A DNA stretch of 64,000 nucleotides from Paenibacillus sp. DMB20 (GTDB taxonomy: Bacteria; Bacillota; Bacilli; Paenibacillales; Paenibacillaceae). The notes beneath the pieces are model-generated. The model made no database searches. It saw only the letters and a program-made list of their open reading frames with translations, and was not told where the DNA came from. Location: contig NZ_LAZU01000037.1 of the NCBI RefSeq assembly GCF_000987955.1, forward strand, positions 310,001-374,000. Direction: 5' to 3'. The position numbers and the translations under genes were made by a program. Positions 8,071-17,660 of this stretch are shown here, in pieces; position 1 is the stretch's first letter, and each line of letters starts with the position of its first letter.

Positions 8071-9144
8071 TTACGCCTTGGCCGGATAAATATCAAAGTC
8101 CTTCAAGGTTTCTCCAGTCCGACCTGCCTTAAACACCGCTTCGATCAGGTTCAACACGCGCAGCACTTCCTCGTTCTTGACGATCGGCTCCGCTTTTCCG
8201 TCGATGACGGCCGCAAAGTTATCGAAAAAGCTGCTGGAGTGGCGGAACGCGTCCGGAAGCGCGCCCGTAATGGTTGCTTCCTCCGAAGGAGGCGCCATCG
8301 TTTTGGTCAGTCCCACGCCGGCTTGGATCGGTGTAGGCTCCACCTTAACGGCATCCTGGTTTCTCGTTACGATCCGGCCGTTTAACGACCAGTCCTCAAT
8401 CACGCCCGTTCCCTCCGTACCTTTCACGTACCAGCGGGGAAGCGTAATGAAGTTGGTGGTTCCGACCTCGATTATGGCAGATACGCCGTTTTCGAATTGC
8501 AGCGTCGCCTCGAAGCCGTCATCGACTTCGTCGCCCAAAATAAAGCTCAAACGGCCGCTCAGGCTGGTAATCCGGCTGTCCACCATAAAGAGGATCTGGT
8601 CGAGCAAATGTACGCCCCAGTCCAGCAGCATGCCGCCGCCGTATTGCTCAAGGTGACGCCAGTCTCCCGGAATGCCGTTCGCCCCGTGAACCCGGGATTC
8701 GATGCGGAACAGGTCCCCGATCGTTTTCTCGTTGTACATTTGCTTGATGATCAGGAAATCCTCATCCCAGCGCCGGTTCTGGTGAACCATCAACACGCGT
8801 CCCGCCTGCTCCGCCGCCGCCGTCATTTCCTTAAAGTCGCTCACGGAAAGGGTGACCGGTTTTTCGCAGATGACGTGTTTGCCGGCCTTAAAGGCTTGAA
8901 CCGCCAAATCCTTGTGCACATCGTTCGGAGTGGCAATGAGAACGACGTCAACCGAGCTGTCGCTCAGCACTTCTTCATAGCTTTCATAAGCAGGATAACC
9001 CGCTTTGACGGATTCCTTCCGCCGGTCCTCCAAAATATCATACGTGCCCGTAACCTCGAGATATTGATTGTCTTTAATCAGTTTGGCATGGTAGCTGCCC
9101 ATACCTCCGTATCCTACGATAACGACAGCGCGTTTGGCAGTCAT
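8071..9144 (-). CDS. Gfo/Idh/MocA-family oxidoreductase
   Basis: NAD(P)-dependent dehydrogenase family acting on sugars or polyols. The 357-residue product has an N-terminal Rossmann fold (VVIVGYGGMGSYHAKLI), the catalytic CEKPVTLS motif near residue 95 and a C-terminal alpha/beta substrate domain. The start at 9144 (MTAKRAVV) has AAAGGAG ten bases upstream; a longer frame opening 10 codons earlier lacks a site. It stands downstream of the AraC/Gfo operon that ends at 9297, separated by 150 bases without a clear terminator. Co-regulation with that operon is possible. Its substrate cannot be told. Confidence 0.87.
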   Translation of the reverse strand: MTAKRAVVIVGYGGMGSYHAKLIKDNQYLEVTGTYDILEDRRKESVKAGYPAYESYEEVLSDSSVDVVLIATPNDVHKDLAVQAFKAGKHVICEKPVTLSVSDFKEMTAAAEQAGRVLMVHQNRRWDEDFLIIKQMYNEKTIGDLFRIESRVHGANGIPGDWRHLEQYGGGMLLDWGVHLLDQILFMVDSRITSLSGRLSFILGDEVDDGFEATLQFENGVSAIIEVGTTNFITLPRWYVKGTEGTGVIEDWSLNGRIVTRNQDAVKVEPTPIQAGVGLTKTMAPPSEEATITGALPDAFRHSSSFFDNFAAVIDGKAEPIVKNEEVLRVLNLIEAVFKAGRTGETLKDFDIYPAKA

Positions 9145-9296
9145 GATTTCACAGCTCCTTTTGTTTATCCGCATGTTTATAATGGCATGGCTTTAGGCAG
9201 AACCGGCTCCGGCGTCCTTTTTTTTAATGGAAGACCGCATTACTCTTGATCCACGTATGATTAAAATAGGAGGTGCGGATGCCATTTCCCCTCTTG

Positions 9297-10386
9297 CTAA
9301 TTCTGGTTCAAATAAACGGCTTTCCCGGTGCGGGCCGATTCGTACAACGCTTCCAATATTTCAGAAACGACGCAAGCCTGCTCCGGCGTCACCACCGGTT
9401 CCAGATCCCGGTCAATCGCTTCAATCCATTTTCTCATTTCGACATCGGCCGCGTTTTCCGCATTTCCTTCATAAAATGCCACGCCGCCCGATGTCAAATC
9501 AATTTCGTTCGTATACAACCGGCTGAATTTCTCTCCGTTTATTCGCAGTCCCCCTTTCATATCCGCGCCGGCTTCCGTGCCGCTCAGACTGCATTTCGCC
9601 TCATCCACCTCAAGGGAGTTAAGCGCCCAGCTGGACTCCAGCATGACGGTCGCCCCGTTTTCCATCACGATCATGCCGAAGGCGGAATCCTCTACCGTAA
9701 ACTTTTCCGGATCCCATGGTCCCCATGCGTTCGCGGCATTTTCTTTTTTTCGCCAGTTCATGGTACTTGGTGCCCAAAACCACCTTTGGTTTATAATTAT
9801 TCATCATCCACAGGGTTAAATCAAGAGCATGGGTACCGATATCGATCAGCGGACCACCGCCCTGCTTCTCTTCATCCAAAAATACGCCCCACGTCGGCAC
9901 CGCTCTTCTGCGGATCGCATGCGCTTTGGCATAATAAATATGGCCCAGATCCCCGGCGTCGCACACCTCTTTCAAATACAGGCTGTCTGCTCTGAAACGG
10001 TTGTTGTATCCGATCGTCAGCTTCTTGCCCGTCCGCTTGGCCGCTTCTACCATCCGTCTTGCCTCCGCCGCGGTCTTGGCCATCGGTTTCTCGCACATGA
10101 CGTGTTTGCCCGCTTCCAAGGAAGCAATGGAGATCTCCGCATGGGATTCGTTGGGCGTCAGAACGTGAATGATATCGATCGTACCGTCCTGAAGCAGCTC
10201 TTTATAATTCGTATAAACCTTCGCTTCTTCGCCTCCATACTTTAACGCTGCGTCTTCCGCCCGGCTGTGAACAATATCGCAAAAAGCAACCATTTCCACG
10301 TTGTCCAGCTTGCTCAAACTCGGCAAATGCTTGCCGTTCGCTATTCCGCCGCATCCGATAATGCCTACACGATATACTTTACTCAT
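9297..10386 (-). CDS. Gfo/Idh/MocA-family oxidoreductase, frameshifted
   Basis: NAD(P)-dependent sugar oxidoreductase family. The first part (MSKVYRVGIIGCGGIANGKH, catalytic CEKPMAKT) runs to TKYHELAKK. A run of seven T on the plus strand (9744-9750) then shifts the frame; with six T it continues ENAANAWGPWDPEKF to the natural end, about 362 residues. The start at 10386 overlaps the stop of the AraC gene by 8 bases (ATGAGTAA) and is preceded by AAGGTGA, so translation is probably coupled. It is the third gene of the operon 12351-9297. The extra base in a homopolymer looks like a sequencing error. Confidence 0.82.
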
Positions 10387-11341
10387 TTTCGTCACCTTCG
10401 CTTTTCATTATTTTTGTTTTTGATCTGCGGTAAGCCCCGGGAGTCATCCCGAGCCGCTTGCGGAACACCGCATGCAGATAGGTCGCGTTCGCGAACCCTT
10501 CAAGCTCGGCGATTCTCTCAATCGGCAGCGAGTCCTCTTTCAGCCGCCGGCACACCGCCTCCAGCCGAATGTCCTCCAGTACCTTGCTGAAGGAGCTTTT
10601 CGGGTTCATCTGTTTGAATACCCGCTGCAGCTGCCTCGGGCTGATATTCAACTTCTCCGCCACGTTCTCCAGCGTCAAGCTTGCCGAAGAATTCGCCTCC
10701 ATATAATGAATGGCATATTGATACCTGTGGGAAAGCATATCCCGGACCGGTGCCTCGGTCAGGATGCTGTCGGCATCGTAAGCCCGGACGGCTTTGACTA
10801 ATATGCTGATCACGAGATGTTTGATCGAGGTGTAATATCCGGTGAATTTGCCGTCGCAAACCTGGTAGGCCTCGAGAAAACATTTCATTGCTTTATGCGA
10901 ATCATAGGCCGGTATTAAAGGGAGTTCTCTCAGCTTGGCGATGCATTCGTCCGCCTCGGCCGCTTCCCACGGATCCGCCTCTCTGCCCGGATTCTCCGCG
11001 ATGTCGACATGCAGGCACAACTCATCCATCGCTTCAAGGGCATCCGCTTCCTGATAGTGCATCACGCCGGGGCCCGTTAAATAGAACATTCCCTCCGATA
11101 AGGAGTAGGACTGGTCATCCAGAATCACCTTGCCCTTTCCCCTCGGAATAAAATGAAACTCGAATTCGGCATGATTATGGAAATCGATGATTCGGCCCGG
11201 TGCAAACGTGGTTAAGTGGAATCTCAGCACATGTATCTCGTAACGGCCCCAGGAAATCCGGATATCGAGCCTTTCGAGCATATCCTCCTTCTCGAACATC
11301 ACCCCGTACGGAAATGAGGAACTCCGCTTTAAATCATCCAT
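10379..11341 (-). CDS. AraC-family transcriptional regulator
   Basis: The 320-residue protein has an N-terminal cupin-type sensor domain (about 40-120, with GRIIDFHNHAEFEFHFIPRG) and a C-terminal double helix-turn-helix (about 210-310, with LENVAEKLNISPRQLQRVF and IAELEGFANATYLHAVF). It lies between two Gfo/Idh genes on the same strand. It starts five bases after the stop of the first and overlaps the start of the second, so all three form one operon. That suggests it senses a substrate or product of these dehydrogenases. The ligand is unknown. Confidence 0.88.
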   Translation of the reverse strand: MDDLKRSSSFPYGVMFEKEDMLERLDIRISWGRYEIHVLRFHLTTFAPGRIIDFHNHAEFEFHFIPRGKGKVILDDQSYSLSEGMFYLTGPGVMHYQEADALEAMDELCLHVDIAENPGREADPWEAAEADECIAKLRELPLIPAYDSHKAMKCFLEAYQVCDGKFTGYYTSIKHLVISILVKAVRAYDADSILTEAPVRDMLSHRYQYAIHYMEANSSASLTLENVAEKLNISPRQLQRVFKQMNPKSSFSKVLEDIRLEAVCRRLKEDSLPIERIAELEGFANATYLHAVFRKRLGMTPGAYRRSKTKIMKSEGDENE

Positions 11342-11346
11342 AGCAT

Positions 11347-12351
11347 TTACGATTCCAGCTCATCCAGACGAACCACGCGTCTCTCTTTGGCCGAAGCATT
11401 GGCGGCTTCCATCAGGCGAGTAAGCTCGATGGCCGTTTCGATATTGCCGTCCGCAACCGTCCCGTTTTGAATATGGCCCACCCACTGGTGGAACGCGCTT
11501 TCGCGATTGTATTGCACGGGCACTTCCGTCCAGACCGGATTCTCCTCTCCGGAGCGGTTGGTTTTAAGCAGCAGCTTTTCCTCGGGCGTTCCATAGAGCA
11601 GGGTTCCTTCGGTACCGTGAACCTCGATGGCAAACGGAGAGTGGCTGTTCACGAAGCCCGCTTCGACCACGCCGATCGCACCCGACTCCGTATACAAGGT
11701 CGCCGCCGCATTGTCCTCCACCTCTTTGCCCGTGACATACCCGAAGCAGGCGCTCACCCCGACTACCGGTTCTCCCAAGAAAAGCCGAGTCAAATACATT
11801 GGATGGCAGCCGAGATCAATCAGGGCTCCGCCAAGGCATTGCTCCAGATTGTAAAAATGCTCGGGTAGCCAACCCGCAATCGCGCCGTTATGGGACAGGC
11901 GGACTCTGACGTATGTAACTTTCCCAAGCAGTCCCTGGTTCAGAACTTCCTGCACGGCCAGGGTGTAACCGTCATTCAGCCGGGGCAGGGAAACGGTCAG
12001 CTTGATTCCTTGTTTGGAAATCTCCGCCACGATTTCATTGGCTTCCTTAAGCGTCGGGGCAATCACCTTCTCCGTGAAAATATGCTTACCCGCCTTGGCT
12101 GCTGCGATCATGACATCCCGGTGCAAATTCGTAGGGGCATCCACAATCACGCCATCCAGGTCCTTAAGGGCGAGCATCTCATTCAGATTTTCGTAAAACG
12201 GAACCTGAAGCTGCTCGGCTGCCTCTTTGCCGCGAACCGGATCCTCGTCCCAGACCGCTGCGATTTCCGTGTCCCCGTGCTCCTGGGCCTGCTTCGTGTA
12301 ATCCCATGCATGCACATGCCAATAGCTGATCATGCCGACTTTGATGCTCAA
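11347..12351 (-). CDS. Gfo/Idh/MocA-family oxidoreductase with atypical EKV motif
   Basis: The 334-residue protein has the Gfo/Idh/MocA layout: N-terminal Rossmann domain (MSIKVGMISYWHVHAWDYTK) and a C-terminal substrate domain. The usual catalytic motif EKP is EKV here (TEKVIAPTLKEA). The dinucleotide loop is also unusual, with MISYWHVHA in place of a GxGxxG glycine loop. It may use a different cofactor mode or may be non-catalytic. It is the first gene of a three-gene operon with an AraC regulator and another Gfo/Idh protein. The 190 bases upstream are AT-rich, contain no other gene and presumably hold the promoter. Confidence 0.86.
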   Translation of the reverse strand: MSIKVGMISYWHVHAWDYTKQAQEHGDTEIAAVWDEDPVRGKEAAEQLQVPFYENLNEMLALKDLDGVIVDAPTNLHRDVMIAAAKAGKHIFTEKVIAPTLKEANEIVAEISKQGIKLTVSLPRLNDGYTLAVQEVLNQGLLGKVTYVRVRLSHNGAIAGWLPEHFYNLEQCLGGALIDLGCHPMYLTRLFLGEPVVGVSACFGYVTGKEVEDNAAATLYTESGAIGVVEAGFVNSHSPFAIEVHGTEGTLLYGTPEEKLLLKTNRSGEENPVWTEVPVQYNRESAFHQWVGHIQNGTVADGNIETAIELTRLMEAANASAKERRVVRLDELES

Positions 12352-12545
12352 TGGCCTTACCTCCTGATATATAATATCCTGACATTCACCTATAAGGTAT
12401 CACATTCACCAGCATTTTTTTTAGTAGAACTATGCGACAAAGCATATATAAAATTACGACATCATCATCCTTCTCAAAAGCCAAGTTTCGCGAGAATGCG
12501 AAGAAATCGCCCGTTTTCATGGCTTCCTTTATTCCACAAAAAATA

Positions 12546-12574
12546 AAGCACCCCATTTTCACAATGAGGTGCTT
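12546..12574 (-). terminator. Intrinsic terminator downstream of the YbjQ-family gene
   Basis: On the minus strand AAGCACC (12574-12568) pairs with GGTGCTT (12552-12546), extended by CATT/AATG inside, followed by TATTTTTTGT. It lies 17-20 bases beyond repeat copy B, giving the order gene - repeat - terminator. Confidence 0.85.
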
Positions 12575-12590
12575 GAGAGATTACATTTTT

Positions 12591-12707
12591 CAAGAGATAA
12601 GAAAGTACAAACTTCAGAGGGTTGCCATCCTTATCTCGCAAGAAAAATTTCCGCTAATATTCGGTCTGTCTTCCTAGAAAGTACGTCGATAGACGTTTTT
12701 TCTTATA
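12591..12707 (-). repeat. Two-hairpin dispersed repeat, copy B
   Basis: Read on the minus strand, this closely follows copy A. Hairpin 1 is closed by AAGAAAAA (12704-12697)/TTTTTCTT (12647-12640) with inner GTCT/AGAC. Hairpin 2 is a perfect 8-bp stem, CTTATCTC (12630-12637 on plus) with GAGATAAG (12594-12601). Its upstream edge overlaps the stop codon of the YbjQ-family gene. Confidence 0.85.
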
Positions 12708-13020
12708 TGCTTACACGTACAGCGGTACCGCTTACGGCAACCATCAACATTCCTTCGCGAACAACCTCGTAGTCGACGTCAATGCCTACAATCGCGTTTG
12801 CGCCTTTTTGTCTCGCCAGATTTTTCATTTCTTCCATGGCAATTTCACGCGCTTCTTTCAATTTATCCTCATACGCACCGGAACGGCCGCCGACCACATC
12901 ACGAACCGAAGCAAACAAATCGCGGACGATATTTGCGCCCATGATGGCTTCACCGGTAACGATGTCGATATACTCGATAATTTCTTTGCCTTGAATAACG
13001 GAAGTTGTTGTTACGATCAT
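12703..13020 (-). CDS. YbjQ/UPF0145 (heavy-metal-binding domain) family protein
   Basis: The 105-residue protein matches the small YbjQ/UPF0145 family, whose typical length it has. Recognisable parts are the opening [20 protein letters not shown], the middle [20 protein letters not shown] and the end [13 protein letters not shown]. The family forms a pentameric fold and is sometimes called heavy-metal-binding, but no function is firmly established. The start has AGGAGA eight bases upstream. Its stop codon lies at the edge of repeat copy B. The 425 bases between this gene and the AraC gene at 13446 hold a small GAAACC/GGTTTC hairpin (13083-13099), a promoter for the next gene and nothing else I recognise. 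Confidence 0.85.
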   Translation of the reverse strand: MIVTTTSVIQGKEIIEYIDIVTGEAIMGANIVRDLFASVRDVVGGRSGAYEDKLKEAREIAMEEMKNLARQKGANAIVGIDVDYEVVREGMLMVAVSGTAVRVSI

Positions 13021-13355
13021 TGCCGCACTCTCCTAATCGTTTAATTGTCTGCTATCGTTATGCTTTCTGAGAGCTGACCTAAGAAACCGGGAGGGTTTCC
13101 CTTGAAAACAGTATACTTTTTTTCCCCGGATATATCCAATTCGAGAAAAAATGCGCACCCTGGTTTTCGGCACAATAACGGAGTTCGGGACTGTAGCGGC
13201 TGCTTGATCCCGTATTTTGCTAAAAGGGCCGTCAACATCAAGCGGCGTTTTTCATCACATGTTGATCCCCTATCTTGACATGAAATAACCGGCCGATTCT
13301 TCGCAGACCTCGTACTCCGATACCAGCAGCGGTTCAAACCTACCCAGTCATGTCT

Positions 13356-13385
13356 TTGCTCGGCGTTCCATCATTATGGTACAAT
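13356..13385 (+). promoter_or_regulatory. Probable sigma-A promoter for the AraC gene at 13446
   Basis: TTGCTC (13356-13361) and TACAAT (13380-13385) are separated by 18 bases, and the start codon follows 60 bases later. Match to consensus is moderate. Confidence 0.45.
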
Positions 13386-13445
13386 AAAAACTTCAAAAAT
13401 GAGTCATCCATGATCCAAAATGACACGAAAAGGAGAGTCATTTCC

Positions 13446-14219
13446 ATGATTCATTCGCAGTACGAACTCATCCTGTACTCTGCCAAGGATCATATTTCTT
13501 TTCTGACCAACAAGGTCGATGCCGACCTTCACCGGCATCACTACATCCAATGCACGATCGGCCTGGAGGAAGACGTTCGGCTTCGGGCCGAGGGTGAGAC
13601 ATTCCGTGCCAGAGGAATCGTGATCCCATCCCATGTGCCCCATCAATTGCGCGGCTTCCAAAAGTGGCAGTGGTATATCTTGATTAATCCGGAATCGGCC
13701 TTCGGCGAGAGCTGGATGCAGCGGCTGGGGCCGAATCTCAAAATCTGCCTCCTAAACGAGCATCAGGTTTCGTCTATGCTCCGGTTGGCACATCAATTGC
13801 TGGATCCGATCGATCCGACAACATACGAACAGGTCATGAAACGCTGCCAGCAAACCCTTGGTCTGTTCGACGCGGATACGGAGCTTGTCCTGGATGACCG
13901 CATTCGGGAAACGCTTCATTACATCGACGAACATCCGTTACCGGAGTTGACCGTCGGAGCACTCAGCCGGCTTCTCTATTTATCCGAGAGCAGATTGTCC
14001 CACCTCTTCAAGCAGGAGGTCGGCATTACCCTGGGCAGCTACTTGGTTCACCGTAAATTTGAAGCGGCTTTCCATGCTGTTTTTAACGGCTCTTCCATCA
14101 CGGCGGCCGCTCTGGAAGCAGGGTTCAGCAGTTCTTCCCACTTTACCCGTACCGTTCGCGATAAACTGGGAATGGCACCGCGATCCATCGTGCAAAATAG
14201 CAGATATATGCAAGTATAA
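13446..14219 (+). CDS. AraC-family transcriptional regulator
   Basis: The 257-residue protein carries a short N-terminal sensor region with a cupin-like metal-site pattern (ADLHRHHYIQCTIGLEE) and a C-terminal AraC DNA-binding domain (about 155-250). Its helices are read in LSRLLYLSESRLSHLFKQEV and ALEAGFSSSSHFTRTVRDK. The start at 13446 has AAGGAG ten bases upstream; the frame opens earlier without a site. The transglutaminase-like gene follows 44 bases later on the same strand, so co-transcription is likely. The effector is unknown. Confidence 0.87.
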   Translation: MIHSQYELILYSAKDHISFLTNKVDADLHRHHYIQCTIGLEEDVRLRAEGETFRARGIVIPSHVPHQLRGFQKWQWYILINPESAFGESWMQRLGPNLKICLLNEHQVSSMLRLAHQLLDPIDPTTYEQVMKRCQQTLGLFDADTELVLDDRIRETLHYIDEHPLPELTVGALSRLLYLSESRLSHLFKQEVGITLGSYLVHRKFEAAFHAVFNGSSITAAALEAGFSSSSHFTRTVRDKLGMAPRSIVQNSRYMQV

Positions 14220-14263
14220 TATGCTCCCCGCGTCTATAGTAAAGACAGAGGAGGGCGATTATA

Positions 14264-14966
14264 ATGCAGCGATATTTACAAGCAACCGAACTGGTGGACT
14301 ACCATCATCCTTCCATTCAAGCCATCATTGCGGACCGGAACTGGCGACATCTGACCGACTACGAAAAAAATACGCCAGATATATGAGTATGTGCGCAACA
14401 ACATCACATTCGGTTACAACCGCGCCGACGATATTCCGGCTTCCGAAGTATTGAAGGACGGGTACGGACAATGCAACACGAAGAGCATACTGTTAATGGC
14501 CTTGTTGCGGGGAAGCGGCATTCCATGCCGGATTCACGGCTTCTATATCGATAAAAAAATGCAAAAAGGAGCGCTTACCGGCATCGCCTACTTGTTCGCT
14601 CCAAGGAAAATCGTCCATGCCTGGACAGAAGTCAGGTTTAACGGGGAATGGCAGGCGCTGGAGGGAGTCATCATCGATGATGCTTACTTGCATCAAGTCA
14701 CCCCCAGTTTATGCAGCGTGAACGGCGGATATATCGGATATGGGATCGCGGTTCCCGACCGAAACGAAATCAACCTGTGCTGGCAAGGAGCCAGCACGTA
14801 CGTTCAAAGCTTCTCCATAACCGACGACATGGGGTATTACGACAACCCCGACGATTTTTTTGCCCGGCACAACAACATGACAGGCTTCATCAAAAGCAGG
14901 ATGTTCAACCGGCTCCGGCATAAAATCAATGCAAGATTGCAGCGCATTCGAGCCGGCGAGAGATAA
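14264..14966 (+). CDS. Transglutaminase-like (cysteine protease fold) protein, frameshifted
   Basis: The protein resembles the transglutaminase-like superfamily found in many bacteria. The active-site Cys sits in DGYGQCNTKSILLMALL and the His in VHAWTEVRFNGEWQALEG, followed by the Asp-containing IIDDAYL. It starts MQRYLQATELVDYHH at 14264 behind GAGGAGGG. A run of seven A (14364-14370) breaks the frame; with six A it reads DYEKIRQIYEYVRNNITFGY and gives 233 residues. No signal peptide is seen, so the protein is probably cytoplasmic. The substrate is unknown; family members include proteases and peptide N-glycanases. The shift is most likely a sequencing error. Confidence 0.78.
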
Positions 14967-14994
14967 TCGGCCATTCAACGATGGCTGCAAACAA

Positions 14995-15032
14995 AAAAAG
15001 CCTGCCGCATCATCTGACGCGGCAGGCTTTTT
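14995..15032. terminator. Bidirectional intrinsic terminator
   Basis: AAAAAGCCTGCCGC (14995-15008) pairs perfectly with GCGGCAGGCTTTTT (15019-15032) around a 10-nt loop, between convergent transglutaminase-like (+) and YwiC-like (-) genes. Confidence 0.92.
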
Positions 15033-15072
15033 GTTCCCGCACGGATCACGGCATTCTTATGAATCATGCTGT

Positions 15073-15802
15073 CTACATCCATAGAATCGCCAATACTAAA
15101 AATTGAACGGAGCCTATAATTTCGATGATCCCTACTTTCATCGGACGTATCGCTTGTCCCGCATAGATGAAGGTACGAAGCGCCGAAAAAATGTAGGCGA
15201 CCACCATCCAGGGGTTTCCCAGCATCCAGGGCACGATCAGCAATGCCGCATGATAGAAGTAGGCATATGTTATCCACCGTTTGTTTTTCCGCTCGCGAAA
15301 TACCGACTTTACAAAAAAAGACGCTGCCCATAAAATAAAGCAGATTGAACGCAACGATCAGGATCATCGTGGCGTCCCAACCCCCTCCGCCGAGCAAATA
15401 GGCAGCGGCCCCGCCGAGCGAGAAGATCAGAATGGCGCACAAGTCGTTAAACAGCGCACGCTCCGTCTTTCGCTTCACGTTCCATATGTTGACCGCAAGC
15501 AGCCCAAGCAGGATCGGTCCGAACAAAAATAACTGCGGCCGATTCAAAAGCGGCGGGATTAGAGACAGGACGGCTATCACCCCGTAAATCGTCCCCCACT
15601 TGACCAAACGCCCCCGGTCCGAACGCCTCTTCATCGATTGCAGAAACGGATACGACGCCAAATAAAGAAACAACCACGCCAAAAACAGGAACACGTGCAT
15701 CCACTGCGGCTTTCCGGTCAGCATGCCGATCGCAAACGGCACGCTGACCATCGCCCAGCCCCCATGTTCATGGGGAATAACCATCCCCTGTTTCTTCACC
15801 AT
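15073..15802 (-). CDS. YwiC-like integral membrane protein, frameshifted
   Basis: Small polytopic membrane protein of the YwiC family. The opening GMVIPHEHGGWAMVSVPF is characteristic, and about six or seven hydrophobic segments follow. A run of seven A on the plus strand (15313-15319) shifts the frame after YFMGSVFF; with six it continues VKSVFRERKNKRWITYAYFY and ends at 15073, about 242 residues. In B. subtilis ywiC lies beside fnr and narGHJI, which matches its position here at the end of the nitrate/molybdenum-cofactor run. The biochemical role is not known to me. The shift is probably a sequencing error. Confidence 0.8.
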
Positions 15803-15828
15803 CCATGACTCCCCTCTGCCTTGCTTGT

Positions 15829-16845
15829 TTATCCGCCGATATAGGACATGTTTATTTTTTTGCGACGGATCGCGGCCTGCTCGGTGCGTTCATCGGAGTA
15901 TCGATCATGCCGGTTTTCCCATACGCTGCGAATGGCAGCCGTAATCTGTTCGTCCGTCGCGCCGCCCCGCACCAGTTCACGCAGATCGTACCCCTGCGAA
16001 GCGAACAGGCAGGTATACAGCTTTCCGTCCGATGACAAACGCGCACGCGTGCATGAAGAACAGAAGGATTCCGAGACGGAGGTGATAAACCCGACCTCGG
16101 CCCCGTTGTCCTTATACCGGTAGCGCTTCGCAACTTCCCCGTAATAATGCTGCTCCAGCGGCTCCAATTCATATAAAGCGGACAACCGTTCATAGATTTC
16201 CTTCTTCGTGACGACACGCTCAAAGCTCCAGCCGTTATCATTGCCCACATCCATGAATTCGATAAAGCATAACGTAATTCCCCGTTCCTTGAAGTAGGCC
16301 GCCATGGGCAATATTTCCTGATCGTTCAAGCCTTTTTGCACGACCATGTTCACTTTGATCCGGAAGCCGACTTCGCGCGCATGCGATATATTGTCCAGAA
16401 TAATCTCCGGTTTGATCCCGCGGCCGTTAATTCGCCCAAACAGCTCCGGATCCAGGGCGTCCAGACTAATGTTCAAACGGCGCAAGCCCTTGTCATATAA
16501 CGGCCCGGCATACTGTTTTAATAGAAGCCCGTTGGTCGTCAACCCGATATCTTCAATCCCTTCGACCTCTGCAAGCATTCCCACCAACTCCGGCAAATCC
16601 CGTCGCAATAACGGTTCGCCGCCGGTTAAACGGAGCTTTCTTACGCCCAACCCCGCGAACAACCGTGCCGCACGGCGGATTTCTTCAAAGGACAGCAGCT
16701 CCTGCTTCGGCAGGAACGGAAAGTCGTCGCCGAATATTTCCTTTGGCATGCAGTAGGTACAGCGGAAATTGCAGCGATCGGTAACGGAAATGCGCAGATC
16801 GCGGATCGGCCGCTGCAGCTGGTCGCGCATCGGTATGGCTGTCAT
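15829..16845 (-). CDS. moaA: GTP 3',8-cyclase MoaA
   Basis: Radical S-adenosylmethionine enzyme of the first step of molybdopterin synthesis, converting GTP to 3',8-cyclo-7,8-dihydro-GTP. The N-terminal cluster motif is CNFRCTYC and the C-terminal cluster site is [18 protein letters not shown]. The 338-residue length is normal, and the end SYIGG matches the conserved C-terminal glycine pair needed for activity in this family. The start at 16845 has GAGGAAG seven bases upstream. It is the last molybdenum-cofactor gene of a tight run, 25 bases after mobA. MoaC, which acts directly after MoaA, is not encoded in the window. Confidence 0.95.
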   Translation of the reverse strand: MTAIPMRDQLQRPIRDLRISVTDRCNFRCTYCMPKEIFGDDFPFLPKQELLSFEEIRRAARLFAGLGVRKLRLTGGEPLLRRDLPELVGMLAEVEGIEDIGLTTNGLLLKQYAGPLYDKGLRRLNISLDALDPELFGRINGRGIKPEIILDNISHAREVGFRIKVNMVVQKGLNDQEILPMAAYFKERGITLCFIEFMDVGNDNGWSFERVVTKKEIYERLSALYELEPLEQHYYGEVAKRYRYKDNGAEVGFITSVSESFCSSCTRARLSSDGKLYTCLFASQGYDLRELVRGGATDEQITAAIRSVWENRHDRYSDERTEQAAIRRKKINMSYIGG

Positions 16846-16869
16846 ATATCCACTTCCTCTCTCTTCATG

Positions 16870-17427
16870 CTACTCCGGCGTATTTTTATTCAGAAACACG
16901 TGGCCAGGGTTCGCGGTTAATTCGCTTCCTTGAACCCATCTTGACTGCACCTGCTCCAACAACTTCATCACGCTGTATTCCCCGCGCTCCAATGATTGCC
17001 GGATGACATCCTTCATCCGTTGATCCAACAAGGCGACAAGCGGATGACGAACGCCGTCCGCTTTGACCGCAATCGCATCTTCGCCTGCATAACCTTTCGC
17101 AAGGGATTCCATGACTTCAGGGCGCATATAGGGCATATCGCAGGGCAGCACCGCATAACGCGGAGCGGGACAGGCCGCCATGGCCGAATAGATGCCGGCA
17201 AGCGGCCCGCATCCCGCGAAAGCTTCAACGTCGTAGATGAGCGTCGTTTTCGGATCGAAACATTCCCGGTGCTCCGGGCGCCCCACGACGACGACGCGGG
17301 AACTAATGCATGTGAGGGCATCCACCGCTATTTGGTAATAGGCCTTGCCGTTCCATTGGGCAAATGCCTTGGGAGATCCGAAGCGTCTCGACAGTCCCCC
17401 CGCCAAGACGATTCCGACGGTATCCAT
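16870..17427 (-). CDS. mobA: Molybdenum cofactor guanylyltransferase MobA
   Basis: Transfers GMP from GTP to molybdopterin to give the guanine dinucleotide cofactor used by nitrate reductase NarG. The nucleotide-binding signature is LAGGLSRRFGSPKAF near residue 10, followed by PCDMPYMRPEV near residue 95. Length 185, typical. The ATG at 17427 overlaps the TGA of moaD by one base; a GTG three bases earlier is an alternative. It belongs to the moe/mob/moa operon. Confidence 0.93.
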   Translation of the reverse strand: MDTVGIVLAGGLSRRFGSPKAFAQWNGKAYYQIAVDALTCISSRVVVVGRPEHRECFDPKTTLIYDVEAFAGCGPLAGIYSAMAACPAPRYAVLPCDMPYMRPEVMESLAKGYAGEDAIAVKADGVRHPLVALLDQRMKDVIRQSLERGEYSVMKLLEQVQSRWVQGSELTANPGHVFLNKNTPE

Positions 17428-17660
17428 CACCCGCCGCTGACCGGAGGGATTAACGCCACGGTGTCGCCGTCCCGAATAACGTCTTCCCGTTTCGCGTATT
17501 CCTCGTTCACCGCGACCAGGATCGACTTGCCGCTAAACGCGGGATACGCCGCTTCCGCCCAATCCAGAAGCTCCTGCACCGTCCACTGCGGCCGGTCAAT
17601 CGTGTCCTCGGACTTTCCGGCAGCATCGCGCAGACCCGCAAAATAATAGATTCGTATCAT
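17427..17660 (-). CDS. moaD: Molybdopterin synthase sulfur-carrier subunit MoaD
   Basis: Ubiquitin-like sulfur carrier of molybdopterin synthase. The 77-residue protein ends in the diagnostic Gly-Gly (PPVSGG), which is adenylated by MoeB and then thiocarboxylated. The motif GDTVALIPPVSGG is typical. The start overlaps the moaE stop by four bases (ATGA), so the two synthase subunits are translationally coupled. Confidence 0.94.
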   Translation of the reverse strand: MIRIYYFAGLRDAAGKSEDTIDRPQWTVQELLDWAEAAYPAFSGKSILVAVNEEYAKREDVIRDGDTVALIPPVSGG

